Shown: positions 45,276 to 54,294 of the stretch, one piece after another
Numbering within the stretch: position 1 is the first letter of the stretch
Layout of the letters: each line of letters opens with the position of its first letter
Origin: JAZDJP01 sp043803805
GTDB taxonomy: Bacteria > Planctomycetota > JAZDJP01
Assembly: GCA_043803805.1 (NCBI GenBank)
Contig: JAZDJP010000023.1
Coordinates: 1-64,000 of the forward strand
DNA length: 64,000 bases
Direction: 5' to 3'
Notes under the pieces: model-generated
Told to the model about the DNA's origin: nothing
The model's input: the letters and a program-made list of their open reading frames with translations, nothing else
Database searches by the model: none
Position numbers and translations under genes: made by a program

Positions 45276-46784
45276 TCAGGATCTGGCCACCGGCACGGCC
45301 GTGGGGGCCGCGAACCTCACGAGCTTCGTCAGCGTGATGATGTTGCCGATGTCATTGTAGACCACGCGGTCCATGCAACTGATCATCAGGGCGATGCCCA
45401 GACCTCCGGGATTGTCCACCGGCCGCTGTCGGGCCAGTTCGCTCGCCCGCGTCGTCCTCACCTTCTCGACGAAATGCCGCCAGTTGAAACCGGTCCCGCC
45501 GTCCTTGACGGCCAGGGTCATCTTTTCCTGATCGAGCAGGAAGAAGATGTCCACGTAGCGCTTGTCCTGCCACTTGTTCCCGTGCCGGCAGGCGTTGTCG
45601 ATCGCCTCGCGGACCGCCGCGGTGACCGCAAGGGCGGATTCCGGATTTTTCCCGATGATCGACTGACCCAGGGCCTTCCGGAAGAACTCGTTGGCCCGCT
45701 CGAATTCCGGCTGGCGGGAGGGGAATCGAATGTGGAATTCATGAAGCAACACCGCCCCCTCGCGCTGATGCCGTTCCACCTCGCTCTGGACAAGTTCCAC
45801 CAGATGGTCGAGATCGAAGGGTTCCGCGATGTTCTCGTTCGACATGATCTGCGCGCCAGGCACGGCATCAGGATTGCTGTTCCTCGGATAGAGAAGAATC
45901 ACCGAGAGGGTGCCCGTAGCCTGCTCCATCTTCAACCGCTCGCACACCCCTTCGTAACCGGGCAGGAGGAAATCCACCACCACGACGTCCGGCCGTTCCT
46001 TCGCCGCCAGGGACACGGCCATGGCCGAATCCGCCGCCATGAGGATGGCGGTGCCGGCCGAACGGAACCGGATCTTCGCGCTGATGAGACGCGAGAAATC
46101 GTCCTCCCCGGGCATCGCCAGAAGCACCTTGGGGGTCTTCGAGGCCGACGACTTCGCGGGCATCACTTTCCCGGAAATGGCCTCGGCCCGGACCTGGGCC
46201 ATCCTCTGGCGCCCGGTGATGGAAGGCGCTGCCGCGGCCGCGCGGGGAACGAGAGGCGCGGCGACCGGCGCCTTCGGAGGAACGGTTGTTGGAAACGTGC
46301 CCCCCGGGGCCTTCGGAAACGTTCCGCCGGCTCCGGCCGCCGCCGGTCTGGACGGCGGAACCGCCTTCGGAGACGAGATCGGTTTGACGGCAACCGCCGG
46401 AGTGATGCCGAGCTTCACCTCGAAAAATCCCGCGGCATCCTCCATTCGGTCGAAAATGGCCAGAACGTCGGAAAGCCCGAGGAGTCCGATGATGTGGTCG
46501 GCAGTCTCGGGAACACGCACAAGACACATCCCGCCACCCGCCCGGGCGAATTCCTCATGGTACTTGACCAATCCCCCCAGCCCCGTGCTCGAGATGTAGG
46601 CAACGCCGGCAAAGTCGAGGACGACAAACTTTCGCCCTTTGGCGAGAAGATCACTCAAGGTCTTCCGAAAATCGACCAGCGTCGCGGCCTCCATCCGCCC
46701 CGCGAGGGTGATCTCGGCCACCTCCACCATGCGTCCGCCGCCGACCCGCAGCGTCTTTTCGGTGACCCGGATTTTCAACTCCAT
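45276..46784 (-). CDS. STAS-receiver-HATPase fusion (partner-switch protein)
   Basis: 502 residues. Residues 1-120 are a STAS anti-anti-sigma domain, with YISSTGLGGL holding the phosphorylatable Ser. A Pro/Ala-rich linker (~130-215) follows. Residues ~220-335 are a receiver-like domain with DVVVVDFLLPGYEGV (candidate phospho-Asp) but lacking the usual Lys/Thr switch residues (ILLYPRN), so perhaps degenerate. Residues ~365-500 are a RsbW/SpoIIAB-type HATPase with AVREAIDNACRHGN (N box), VKDGGTGFNW (G1) and NPGGLGIALM (G2). Normally antagonist and kinase are separate proteins; having both in one chain suggests an intramolecular switch. It follows the MshEN gene by three bases. Output partner (sigma factor or other) is not in the window. 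Confidence 0.85.
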   Translation of the reverse strand: MELKIRVTEKTLRVGGGRMVEVAEITLAGRMEAATLVDFRKTLSDLLAKGRKFVVLDFAGVAYISSTGLGGLVKYHEEFARAGGGMCLVRVPETADHIIGLLGLSDVLAIFDRMEDAAGFFEVKLGITPAVAVKPISSPKAVPPSRPAAAGAGGTFPKAPGGTFPTTVPPKAPVAAPLVPRAAAAAPSITGRQRMAQVRAEAISGKVMPAKSSASKTPKVLLAMPGEDDFSRLISAKIRFRSAGTAILMAADSAMAVSLAAKERPDVVVVDFLLPGYEGVCERLKMEQATGTLSVILLYPRNSNPDAVPGAQIMSNENIAEPFDLDHLVELVQSEVERHQREGAVLLHEFHIRFPSRQPEFERANEFFRKALGQSIIGKNPESALAVTAAVREAIDNACRHGNKWQDKRYVDIFFLLDQEKMTLAVKDGGTGFNWRHFVEKVRTTRASELARQRPVDNPGGLGIALMISCMDRVVYNDIGNIITLTKLVRFAAPTAVPVARS

Positions 46785-46787
46785 GGA

Positions 46788-47387
46788 TTATGCCTCCCCC
46801 GCCCGTTCCACGATTTCCCGGCAGGTGACCACCCCCCGCTCGGCCAGCAACTTCACCAGCACCTTCACCACCCGGTCCGAGGGAAGCGCCTGAAGCTTTT
46901 CCTCCCAGACCGCGTCCATCGCCACGCCCCCCTCGTTGGGCAGCCGGTTCCGATAGAGAAAGTCACTGATGATCTTCTCGGCCTGGGAGATGCTCACCAC
47001 CCGGATCTGGACCTGACCATTGTTTTCGAACGTCACTTCGTCGATCACGCTGACATCCGAGGGATCCACCATGGCGATCGTCAGCGTCCCCTCCCGCGCG
47101 TCGATGGGAAAGAAAAGGGCCTGCTCCATGCGCTTCCGGGGAAACGAAGCGATGAGTTTCCGATTGATGACCAGCGTACTCATGTCGATCTGGGGAAGGT
47201 GGTACACCGAGGCGACGGCCCGGGCAAGATCCTCGTCACGGACAATCCCCAGTTTGTGCAGGATGTTGCCGAGGGAGCCGCCGATGGTGCGCTGATAGGA
47301 CCTGGCCCGCTCCAGATCCTCCTTGCGGACCAGGTTCATCTCGATCATCTTCTGCCCGAATTCCTCATCTCCCAGGATCGGGATCAT
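46788..47387 (-). CDS. MshEN/GspE N-terminal domain protein
   Basis: 199 residues. It has the MshEN (T2SS_E N-terminal) pattern: FGQKMIEMNLVRKEDLERARSYQRTIGGSLGNILHKLGIVRDEDLARAVASVYHLPQIDM and the subsequent ALFFPIDAREGTLTIAMVDPSDVSVIDEVTFENNGQVQIRVVS. The ATPase part of GspE is absent; residues ~160-199 (LQALPSDRVVKVLVKLLAERGVV) resemble a short extra module. MshEN domains often bind c-di-GMP, so this may be a sensory partner for the STAS-REC-HATPase protein encoded three bases downstream; that link is inference. The start at 47387 is used because longer frames lack family similarity. Confidence 0.8.
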   Translation of the reverse strand: MIPILGDEEFGQKMIEMNLVRKEDLERARSYQRTIGGSLGNILHKLGIVRDEDLARAVASVYHLPQIDMSTLVINRKLIASFPRKRMEQALFFPIDAREGTLTIAMVDPSDVSVIDEVTFENNGQVQIRVVSISQAEKIISDFLYRNRLPNEGGVAMDAVWEEKLQALPSDRVVKVLVKLLAERGVVTCREIVERAGEA

Positions 47388-47489
47388 AATCCTCTCCGCG
47401 TTTTCCGTTCCACGGGCGCCCCCCCAGAGATGAAGTCTACCCTTTTTCCCCCGAATCCGCAACCCGGGACATCGCCTCCCGGGGAAAAA

Positions 47490-47912
47490 TCAGATTTCGG
47501 GCAGCCAGACGTCCACGTACAACCCGACCACGGGAATCGGACGGGCAAGCCCCCGGGCGGCGTTGACGAACCCGACCGCGTGAAGAAACACCACCGTCAT
47601 CGGAAGAATCCCGAAACAAAACATCCAATACGCTTCGGGCGCCACGAAGGGCGCGATCCCGAAAAGCAGAAACAGACCGATCCCGAAAAACGGGATGAGC
47701 ACGGAGGAGAGAAATATCCCCAGGATCACCAGACACCCGAGGAACAGGGCCTGGCGCGCGTGGAAACGGGCCAGGGGACTGCCCCGGCGAAGGAGCGGCA
47801 CTAAAAAGTAAAACGGGATGAGATAGCACAGCGCCGCCTCGAACCGGCCGTCGTATTCGCGATTCGCGTTCATCGAAACGCGCCGGGGACGATCATCCTC
47901 TCGCACAAACAT
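47490..47912 (-). CDS. Small DUF4870/Tic20-like membrane protein
   Basis: 140 residues with three to four hydrophobic helices (YLIPFYFLVPLLRRGSP, FLGCLVILGIFLSSVLIPFFGIGLFLLFG, MFCFGILPMTVVFLHAVGFVNAARG). The SPLARFHARQALFLGCLV segment resembles the HxxQ region of DUF4870/Tic20-like proteins. GAGG lies upstream of ATG 47912, and the lipoprotein gene ends three bases before it. Function unknown. Confidence 0.65.
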   Translation of the reverse strand: MFVREDDRPRRVSMNANREYDGRFEAALCYLIPFYFLVPLLRRGSPLARFHARQALFLGCLVILGIFLSSVLIPFFGIGLFLLFGIAPFVAPEAYWMFCFGILPMTVVFLHAVGFVNAARGLARPIPVVGLYVDVWLPEI

Positions 47913-47915
47913 GCC

Positions 47916-48515
47916 TCATTCCTCCTCGTAATGCGTGTAGAAATTCTCGGCGACGGCGCTGCCTCCCAGGACGATGAGTCCGTCGCGGATCACGTCCGGG
48001 GAAACATCCTGTGGATCCTCCCCGAACCCGAACGGCTGGCGCTTCGGGTACTGCAGCCGCTCCGAGCCCCTCCAGAGCATCGTCCCCTGCCGGAGATCGA
48101 TAAGCCGGAGATCCATGACGATCGTCCCCCGCAGGATGTTCACGTCCTTGGGTTCCTTGACCCGGAGCGTCGTGATGTGCCCCAGGAGAAGGTAATCCGC
48201 CCCGAGACGCTTTTGGAGTTCCTGGGGTTTCGTCCCGTCAATGTCCGTATTCCCAAGGATCCGCCGGATGCTCTCCAGGTCCAGAAGTTTCAACCCGCGT
48301 ATCCCGGCCTGGGTCAGACGCCCGCCGACGGTCCGGACGACGGCCAGACCGGCTTCCGACTCGAAATACCCCCCCTCCCCCTCACGGAAAGGGACGATGG
48401 CGAGTGTGCCCGGAGGAATGGAAAATTCCGCCTTCACCCGCCTGGAATTCTGCGGACCAAAACAACCGGCCGCGGCAACCACGAGAAACATCCCCACCCA
48501 ACCCATTCGCGTCAT
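47916..48515 (-). CDS. Lipoprotein of unknown function (CsgG/LpoB-like regulatory lipoprotein pattern)
   Basis: 199 residues with lipobox AAGC at ~14-17. The body (IPPGTLAIVPFREGEGGYFESEAGLAVVRTVGGRLTQAGIRGLKLLDLESIRRIL, then RLGADYLLLGHITTLRV, LRLIDLRQGTMLWRGSERL) has the pattern of the GNA1162/PEGA- and LpoB/CsgG-related alpha-beta domain. ATG 48515 has GGAGGAAAGGA upstream and overlaps the radA stop by four bases. Not further assignable. Confidence 0.65.
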   Translation of the reverse strand: MTRMGWVGMFLVVAAAGCFGPQNSRRVKAEFSIPPGTLAIVPFREGEGGYFESEAGLAVVRTVGGRLTQAGIRGLKLLDLESIRRILGNTDIDGTKPQELQKRLGADYLLLGHITTLRVKEPKDVNILRGTIVMDLRLIDLRQGTMLWRGSERLQYPKRQPFGFGEDPQDVSPDVIRDGLIVLGGSAVAENFYTHYEEE

Positions 48516-49864
48516 GCGTCCTTTCCTCCAATGACGTCCAGCGCCTGGGCCAGCGTCTTTACGAACGCGACCTCCAGACCGTTGGATCGGATCTTCGAAT
48601 GACGGTCCGACGGAACCACGGCCCGGCGGAACCCCAGACGTTTCGCCTCCGCCAGGCGGTCCGCCGTCCCCCGGACGGGCCGCACCTCGCCCGCAAGCCC
48701 CACCTCCCCCACGAACACCGTCCCGCCCGGGACGGGGCGGTCTTGGAAACTCGAGGCCACCGCGATCGCCGCCGCGAGGTCCGCGGCGGGTTCCGGAAGC
48801 TCGATCCCTCCCACGGCATTCACAAAAACATCCTGTCCGGACAGGAAAAGACCGCATCGCTTCTCCAGCACCGCGAGAATCATGGTCCCGCGCTGGTAAT
48901 CCACCCCCGTGAAGCGCCGGTTCGGGGTTCCATAGGCCGCCCGCGTCACAAGGGCCTGCACCTCCACCAGGAGCGACCGCGTGCCGCTCAAGGAGGCCGC
49001 GACGGCCGAGCCGATCCCGCCGGAGGCCTCCTCCCGGAGAAAAAGCGACGAGGGATTCGCCACCTCCGCCAGCCCCCGGTCGGTCATGGCGAATGCCGCC
49101 ACCTCACGGGTCGCCCCGAAACGGTTCTTGATGACCCGCACGAGCCGATGGGCGTGGTCCGGATCCCCCTCAAAGTAAAGCACCGTGTCCACGATGTGTT
49201 CGAGCACCTTGGGGCCGGCGATGGCGCCGCTCTTGGTGACATGTCCGATGAGAACGAGCGCCACCCCGGCGGCCTTGGCCCCCCGCGCGAGCAGCGCCGC
49301 GCACTCCCGCACCTGCCCCACCGTGCCGGGCGCCCCCTCCATCCCGGCGAGAGTCACCATCTGGATCGAGTCCACGACAACGAGCGCCGGCCGGATGCGC
49401 TCCATCTGAAGGAGAATCGCCTCGACATCCGTTTCATTCAGAACGAGAAGCGCATCGGCGGCAACCCCCAGACGCCCCGCCCGCTGGCGGATCTGAATCA
49501 GGGATTCCTCCGCCGTCACGTACAGAACCGCCCGACCCGTGTGGGCCGCCGCCCCGGCCAGTTGCAGAAGCAACGTGGACTTTCCGATCCCGGGCTCCCC
49601 CGCGATAAGCACGCACGCCCCGGGGACAAGCCCGCCGCCCAGGACGCGGTCGAATTCCCCGATGCCCGTCGGGACGGCCGGACCCGCCTCGGTGCCGACA
49701 TCCTTCAGGGGAACCGGGGCATTGGAAGATCCCACGGGCCGCGCCGCCCCTCCGGACCGGGACGCCTCCTCGACAAGGGTGTTCCATGTTCCGCACTCGC
49801 CGCATCGCCCCATCCATTTGGGACTCTGGGCGCCGCAGGACTGGCAGACGTAGACGGTCTTCAT
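48512..49864 (-). CDS. radA: DNA repair protein RadA/Sms
   Basis: 450 residues. Zinc finger CQSC-GAQSPKWMGR-CGEC at ~8-27, RecA-like ATPase with Walker A GEPGIGKST, the RadA-specific KNRFG motif (VIKNRFGATREV) and a C-terminal Lon-protease-like domain (VNAVGGIELPEPAADLAAAIAVASS, FVGEVGLAGEVRPV). It acts in branch migration and processing of recombination intermediates. Start at 49864 begins the zinc-finger domain; the longer frame adds a spurious extension. First gene of a minus-strand operon with four small genes. Confidence 0.95.
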   Translation of the reverse strand: MKTVYVCQSCGAQSPKWMGRCGECGTWNTLVEEASRSGGAARPVGSSNAPVPLKDVGTEAGPAVPTGIGEFDRVLGGGLVPGACVLIAGEPGIGKSTLLLQLAGAAAHTGRAVLYVTAEESLIQIRQRAGRLGVAADALLVLNETDVEAILLQMERIRPALVVVDSIQMVTLAGMEGAPGTVGQVRECAALLARGAKAAGVALVLIGHVTKSGAIAGPKVLEHIVDTVLYFEGDPDHAHRLVRVIKNRFGATREVAAFAMTDRGLAEVANPSSLFLREEASGGIGSAVAASLSGTRSLLVEVQALVTRAAYGTPNRRFTGVDYQRGTMILAVLEKRCGLFLSGQDVFVNAVGGIELPEPAADLAAAIAVASSFQDRPVPGGTVFVGEVGLAGEVRPVRGTADRLAEAKRLGFRRAVVPSDRHSKIRSNGLEVAFVKTLAQALDVIGGKDA

Positions 49865-50050
49865 GGACACCAATCGACATTTTCCCCTTCCCGGCGCCGA
49901 CCCCATGGCAGCCCCGGGAGACAATCCACGGCCGCATTGTAGACAGTGCCCCGCCGGCGAACAAGGCCATTTCCATAATTGCGTCGCCAACGATCCACGG
50001 GATCGCCCCGGGGGGATATCGCATGGACTTCCGCCGCATATCCTCGCAGG

Positions 50051-51214
50051 TCATCTCCCGCGGATGACGGCCGCTCCCGCCACCGAAACGGCCCCGGCCA
50101 CAACAACGACGGCGGCCTGTCCCGCCGCCGCTCCACCCACTCCCGCGGCAAGAGCCCCGAAGAGCGGCCCCGCGAACGCGCCCATTCCCAGCACCGCCTC
50201 GTGAAGTCCGCCGTGCTCGCCCTTCCCCCCGCCGTAATCGAGGGAATAATATATGGATCCGTAATACGTGAGACTGATCGCCACCCCGAAGGCCGCCGAT
50301 GCGCCGGTGACGACCGCGACGGAAACGGAGAAAAACATGAGCGCCAGTCCGACCGGCGCCAGCGCCAGCGCCGCGAAGGCCCATCCCCAGCGGTAATGCC
50401 ATCCCGTCCACTTCCAGAAGAACCAGAATCCGACGACCCGGGCCAGGAATTGGGCGCAGACGACCCCCAGGGCCAGGGCCGGGGACAGACCCAGGCGCTC
50501 CCCCATCTCGGGGACGAGCGCGGAAAAGGCCGTGATCATGAAATACGCCAGGCTGTTCCCGAGCCAAGCCAGGTGCATGAACCGGCGTTTCACCGTCCGG
50601 TCCACCGCGTCCCCTTGATGGGAAATCTCCATGGCCGTCGCGCCGCGTTCCCCGATCCGGGACGTTCTTAGCAACATCCATAACCATACCATCCCGTGAA
50701 CTCCCGCCGGGATCCAAAAGACGGCATCCGGTTTCCACTCAACCAGGTACCCCCCCAGAACAATCCCGACCGTGTTCCCCGAGGCCCACGTCATATTATA
50801 AATGCCGAGGCGGTCGGGCATGGAGGCGTTCCCCTGCCCGTGCATCACCGCCGCCTCCAGGGCCGGCCAGGTCGGACTCAAGAAAATATTGTAGACGATC
50901 ACGACGGCGAACGGGACCCACCGCCCGGAGGGAATCCATCCCGTCGCGAGCGTGATCGCCATCCCCGCCAGCCCCCACCGAAGGAGCCGGTCATACCCGA
51001 TGCGATCGGCAGCCCTTCCGCCGATGCCGGCGAAAATGATGTAGCTCAACCCCATCATCGCGGCCAGGGCCAGATTTTCGACATGGGAATACCCGAAGCG
51101 TTGCTTCGTCCAGAAAAACAGGCATTGGAGAAAGACCGTCACGGAAACCGAGTTGAGGGCCGTGACAATAAAATAATCGGCCAGTGGCAGGCGGGGGGAT
51201 TTCGATTCCGGCAT
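50051..51214 (-). CDS. MFS transporter
   Basis: 387 residues with about 11-12 hydrophobic segments. The loop between TM2 and TM3 (GIGGRAADRIGYDRLLRWGL) has the MFS A-motif-like G-x-x-x-D-(R/K) pattern; the family is otherwise divergent, and the substrate cannot be inferred. ATG 51214 (MPESKSPRLPLADYFIV). It is divergent to the esterase gene, 82 bp away, so both promoters lie in that gap. The last TM region is very Gly/Ala-rich. Confidence 0.8.
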   Translation of the reverse strand: MPESKSPRLPLADYFIVTALNSVSVTVFLQCLFFWTKQRFGYSHVENLALAAMMGLSYIIFAGIGGRAADRIGYDRLLRWGLAGMAITLATGWIPSGRWVPFAVVIVYNIFLSPTWPALEAAVMHGQGNASMPDRLGIYNMTWASGNTVGIVLGGYLVEWKPDAVFWIPAGVHGMVWLWMLLRTSRIGERGATAMEISHQGDAVDRTVKRRFMHLAWLGNSLAYFMITAFSALVPEMGERLGLSPALALGVVCAQFLARVVGFWFFWKWTGWHYRWGWAFAALALAPVGLALMFFSVSVAVVTGASAAFGVAISLTYYGSIYYSLDYGGGKGEHGGLHEAVLGMGAFAGPLFGALAAGVGGAAAGQAAVVVVAGAVSVAGAAVIRGR

Positions 51215-51296
51215 GGCGAACAAGAATACCCGGATTCGGAGGAAATCCAAGCCGGAACCCCTTGCCGCCGGGGGAATGGACCGATACAATCCAGGC

Positions 51297-52748
51297 ATGT
51301 TTCCCCGATGGCTGATCCTTTTCGTTATTGTCCTGATCCTGATCAGCATCACCGGGCACGTCTTTCTTTTCGCCGCCGATTCCCCTTCTCCAACTCCCCC
51401 GCCGGCGAAGGGCGCCGCGCCGTCGCCCGCGACAAGCGAACCGCCCCCCGGCCAGATCCACATGAAGATCGCGACGCGCCACGACCCGAAGCAAACCTAC
51501 GCCCTTTACCTCCCGAAAAATTACACCCCTTCGCGGAAATGGCCCATCCTTTACGGATTCAGCCCCACCGCGGAAGGGAGACACCCCGCGCAACTCTTCC
51601 GGGACGCCGCCGAACGGTTCGGCTGGATTGTTGTCGGCAGCAACAACGCCAGGAACGGCCCCTCCGAACCCATCAATGACGCCATTGCCGCCCTTTGGAA
51701 GGACACATGGGCGCGGTATTCCATCGACGAAACCCGCCTTTACGCCACCGGCTTCTCCGGCGGGGCGCGTGTGGCCTACCGGTTCGCCATGCATGCGGAA
51801 AAAACCTTCGCCGGCATCGTCCCCTGCGGGGCCGGCCTTCCGCAAGGCGGGGAACCCGCGAAAAACAGCCCCTTCGCGGTCCATGCCCTGGCCGGTCTGG
51901 CCGATTTCAACTATCCCGAGATGTGGCGGGTATCCTTCACCCTGACGCGCCTGGGCATCCGCAACCGTTTCACCTTCTTCGACGGCGAACACCACTGGCC
52001 CTCCCCCGCCGAGTGCGGGAAGGCGATCCGCTACATGGAACTTCTCCACCTGTGCCGGAAGGAACCCGGCGGCGGGAAAACCGGCGCCGAACTCCTTCAA
52101 GAGGAGATAAACGATGCCGAAACGATTCTGAAACATCCGGAGGGGCTTCTCACCGGGTACGGCCGCTTCCGGGAACTCGAGGGACTCGCCGCCGACGGGC
52201 CCGCACGGGAAACGATCCGCGGCCGTCTCAAGGCCCTCGATGAAAATCCCGCATTTCAAAAGGAACGCGCCGCCGCGGACGCCGTCGGGAAAACCCTCGC
52301 GGAGATGGCCACCGCCGGCAACCTGTCCAGACAACTCCCCATCGCCCTGGATCGTTTCCCCGACATTATCAAGGAACAGGCCGGGACGGTCACGGCCCGG
52401 AACGTCGAACGACTCCTGAACTACACGGGGATGGGTGCCGCCCGATCGGGCATGGAGACCCTTCAGAATAAGTCCATCCCGGAAGCCCTTTTTCTTCTTG
52501 GACAGGCCCGCCGGGTTTTCCCCGCTGATATCCGGGTGCTCTACGGCCTGGCCTCGGCCCAGGCCCTCTCCGGGAAAACAGACGATGCCTTGAAAACGCT
52601 GGCCGAGGCGGCGAAACTCGGCCTCCCCAATCCGGACGGTGTCGAAAAGGATCCCAACATGGAAAGCCTGCGGGGAAAAAAGGCATTTCAGGAAATTCTC
52701 GACACCATGCGAAAGAAACCCGCCCCGCCTCCTCCGGACAAACCGTAG
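51297..52748 (+). CDS. Membrane-anchored alpha/beta-hydrolase with C-terminal TPR-like region
   Basis: 483 residues. Signal anchor WLILFVIVLILISITGHVFLF, then a Pro/Ala linker. Residues ~60-245 show a PHB-depolymerase/feruloyl-esterase-like hydrolase: YALYLPKNYTPSRKWPILYGFSP, the nucleophile elbow YATGFSGGARVAYRFA (GFSGG), and HHWP (candidate His). The remaining ~235 residues are helical with a TPR-like end (VLYGLASAQALSGKTDDALKTLAEAAKLGL). Start at 51297 is the ATG directly before the anchor; one at 51276 is possible. Divergent to the MFS gene. Substrate unknown. Confidence 0.75.
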   Translation: MFPRWLILFVIVLILISITGHVFLFAADSPSPTPPPAKGAAPSPATSEPPPGQIHMKIATRHDPKQTYALYLPKNYTPSRKWPILYGFSPTAEGRHPAQLFRDAAERFGWIVVGSNNARNGPSEPINDAIAALWKDTWARYSIDETRLYATGFSGGARVAYRFAMHAEKTFAGIVPCGAGLPQGGEPAKNSPFAVHALAGLADFNYPEMWRVSFTLTRLGIRNRFTFFDGEHHWPSPAECGKAIRYMELLHLCRKEPGGGKTGAELLQEEINDAETILKHPEGLLTGYGRFRELEGLAADGPARETIRGRLKALDENPAFQKERAAADAVGKTLAEMATAGNLSRQLPIALDRFPDIIKEQAGTVTARNVERLLNYTGMGAARSGMETLQNKSIPEALFLLGQARRVFPADIRVLYGLASAQALSGKTDDALKTLAEAAKLGLPNPDGVEKDPNMESLRGKKAFQEILDTMRKKPAPPPPDKP

Positions 52749-52845
52749 AATTCCCGTTCCTCCCGCGCCTCTTGCATGTCGTCACCCCATTCGAACCCCC
52801 GCCCCCTTGCAAGTCTCCGTCCGCCGGGTATAGTAGCGTCATCGC

Positions 52846-52923
52846 GGTGGCCGTAGCTCAGTCGGTTAGAGCACCTGGCTGTGGCCCAGGGGGTCGGGGG
52901 TTCGAATCCCCTCGGTCACCCCA
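52846..52923 (+). tRNA. tRNA-His(GTG)
   Basis: Acceptor GGTGGCCG/CGGTCACC includes the extra G-1:C73 pair diagnostic of tRNA-His. D-arm GCTC/GAGC, anticodon stem CCTGG/CCAGG with loop CTGTGGC (anticodon GTG), T-arm GGGGG-TTCGAAT-CCCCT. CCA is encoded (52921-52923). Confidence 0.96.
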
Positions 52924-52925
52924 TA

Positions 52926-52960
52926 CGAAACCGGACGCCGATGGGCGCCCGGTTTCGTTT
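52926..52960 (+). terminator. Probable terminator of tRNA-His
   Basis: CGAAACCGG (52926-52934) pairs with CCGGTTTCG (52949-52957), with further pairing in the loop (GCGCCCAT-like), followed by TTT. It begins two bases after the CCA end. The T-run is short, so efficiency is uncertain. Confidence 0.6.
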
Positions 52961-52994
52961 CCCGGGAAGTCGTGCTTCGCGATTTCCCCTCCCC

Positions 52995-53031
52995 GACTCC
53001 CAGACTCTGAGACTCGCTGACTCTCTGACTT
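52995..53031. repeat. Period-8 GACTCNNN repeat tract
   Basis: GACTC at 52995, 53003, 53011 and 53019 and GACTT at 53027, exactly 8 bases apart. A looser GATTCACTATCCACTGACC stretch follows to about 53060. It lies between the tRNA-His terminator and gap. Confidence 0.85.
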
Positions 53032-53134
53032 CCCGCTATCCACGATTCACTATCCACTGACCACTTCCCCTACCCTTGACACCCTCCGCCGCCCGCGTAT
53101 ACTGGCGGGAAATCAACTTCTCCGGGAGGATTCC

Positions 53135-54223
53135 ATGGCCATCCGCGTCGGCATCAACGGGTTCGGGCGCATCGGGCGCCTGGCGTTCCAGGCCCTCTGC
53201 GACCAGGGGCTGCTGGGCAAAACGATCGACGTCGTCGCCGTGGTGGACATCACCACCGACGCCGACTACTTCGCCTATCAATTGAAGTACGATTCCGTTC
53301 ACGGCCACTTCAAGCACACCGTGGGCGCCGAGAAGAGCGATCCGTCCAAGACGGAAAACGATGTCCTTGTCGTGAACGGAAAGAAAATCAAGTGCATCCT
53401 CGCGACGAAAACCCCCAACGAACTCCCCTGGAAGGCGCTCGGCGTGGACTACGTCATCGAGTCCACGGGGCTCTTCACGGATTCCGAGAAGGCGAAGGGG
53501 CATCTCGCCGCCGGGGCGAAAAAGGTCATCCTCTCCGCGCCGGGCAAGGGCGAGGTGAAAACCCTCCTCATCGGCGTGAATGAAAAGGAGTACGACCCGG
53601 CCAGGCACCACATCGTCTCGAACGCCTCCTGCACGACGAACTGCCTGGCGCCGCTCGTCCACGTGCTACTGAAGGAGGGCATCGGGATCGAGACGGGGCT
53701 CATGACGACCATCCACTCCTACACGGCGACCCAGAAGCCGGTGGACGGCCCCTCCAAGAAGGACTGGCGCGGCGGGCGCGCGGCGGCCATCAACATCATC
53801 CCCTCCACCACGGGCGCCGCGAAGGCCGTGGGCGAGGTGCTCCCCGCGGTGAAGGGCAAACTCACGGGGATGTCCTTCCGCGTCCCGACCGTGAACGTGT
53901 CGGTCGTGGACCTCACCTTCCGCGCCGCGAAGGACACATCCATCGAGGAGATCGACAAACTCCTCAAGAAGGCCTCCGAGACATACCTGAAGAACATCCT
54001 CGGCGTGTCGAACGAGGAACTTGTCTCGACGGACTTCATCCACGATCAGCGGTCAAGTATTTACGATTCGCTGGCCTCCCTCCAGAACAACCTGAAGGGG
54101 GAGAAGCGGTTCTTCAAGCTGGTCTCCTGGTACGACAACGAGTGGGGCTATTCGAACCGGGTCGTGGAACTTCTCCTGCACATGGCGAAGGCCGATGGCA
54201 CGATGACGGCCGGGGCGAAGTAA
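53135..54223 (+). CDS. gap: Glyceraldehyde-3-phosphate dehydrogenase
   Basis: 362 residues, longer than the ~335 of most bacterial enzymes. NAD-binding INGFGRIGRLAFQAL at the start, catalytic Cys in SNASCTTNCLAPL, and SWYDNEWGYSNRVVEL at the end. The insert around 60-90 (KHTVGAEKSDPSKTENDVLVVNG) resembles the longer class found in some bacteria and kinetoplastids. GGGAGGATTCC precedes the ATG. First gene of gap-pgk-rpe, which joins lower glycolysis to the pentose phosphate pathway. Confidence 0.95.
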   Translation: MAIRVGINGFGRIGRLAFQALCDQGLLGKTIDVVAVVDITTDADYFAYQLKYDSVHGHFKHTVGAEKSDPSKTENDVLVVNGKKIKCILATKTPNELPWKALGVDYVIESTGLFTDSEKAKGHLAAGAKKVILSAPGKGEVKTLLIGVNEKEYDPARHHIVSNASCTTNCLAPLVHVLLKEGIGIETGLMTTIHSYTATQKPVDGPSKKDWRGGRAAAINIIPSTTGAAKAVGEVLPAVKGKLTGMSFRVPTVNVSVVDLTFRAAKDTSIEEIDKLLKKASETYLKNILGVSNEELVSTDFIHDQRSSIYDSLASLQNNLKGEKRFFKLVSWYDNEWGYSNRVVELLLHMAKADGTMTAGAK

Positions 54224-54294
54224 CGGAAAAGCAACAACGCGCGGGGCGGGGGGCGGGCCGCCTCCCGCCCCGGTTTCTTATCGGAGGATGAACC

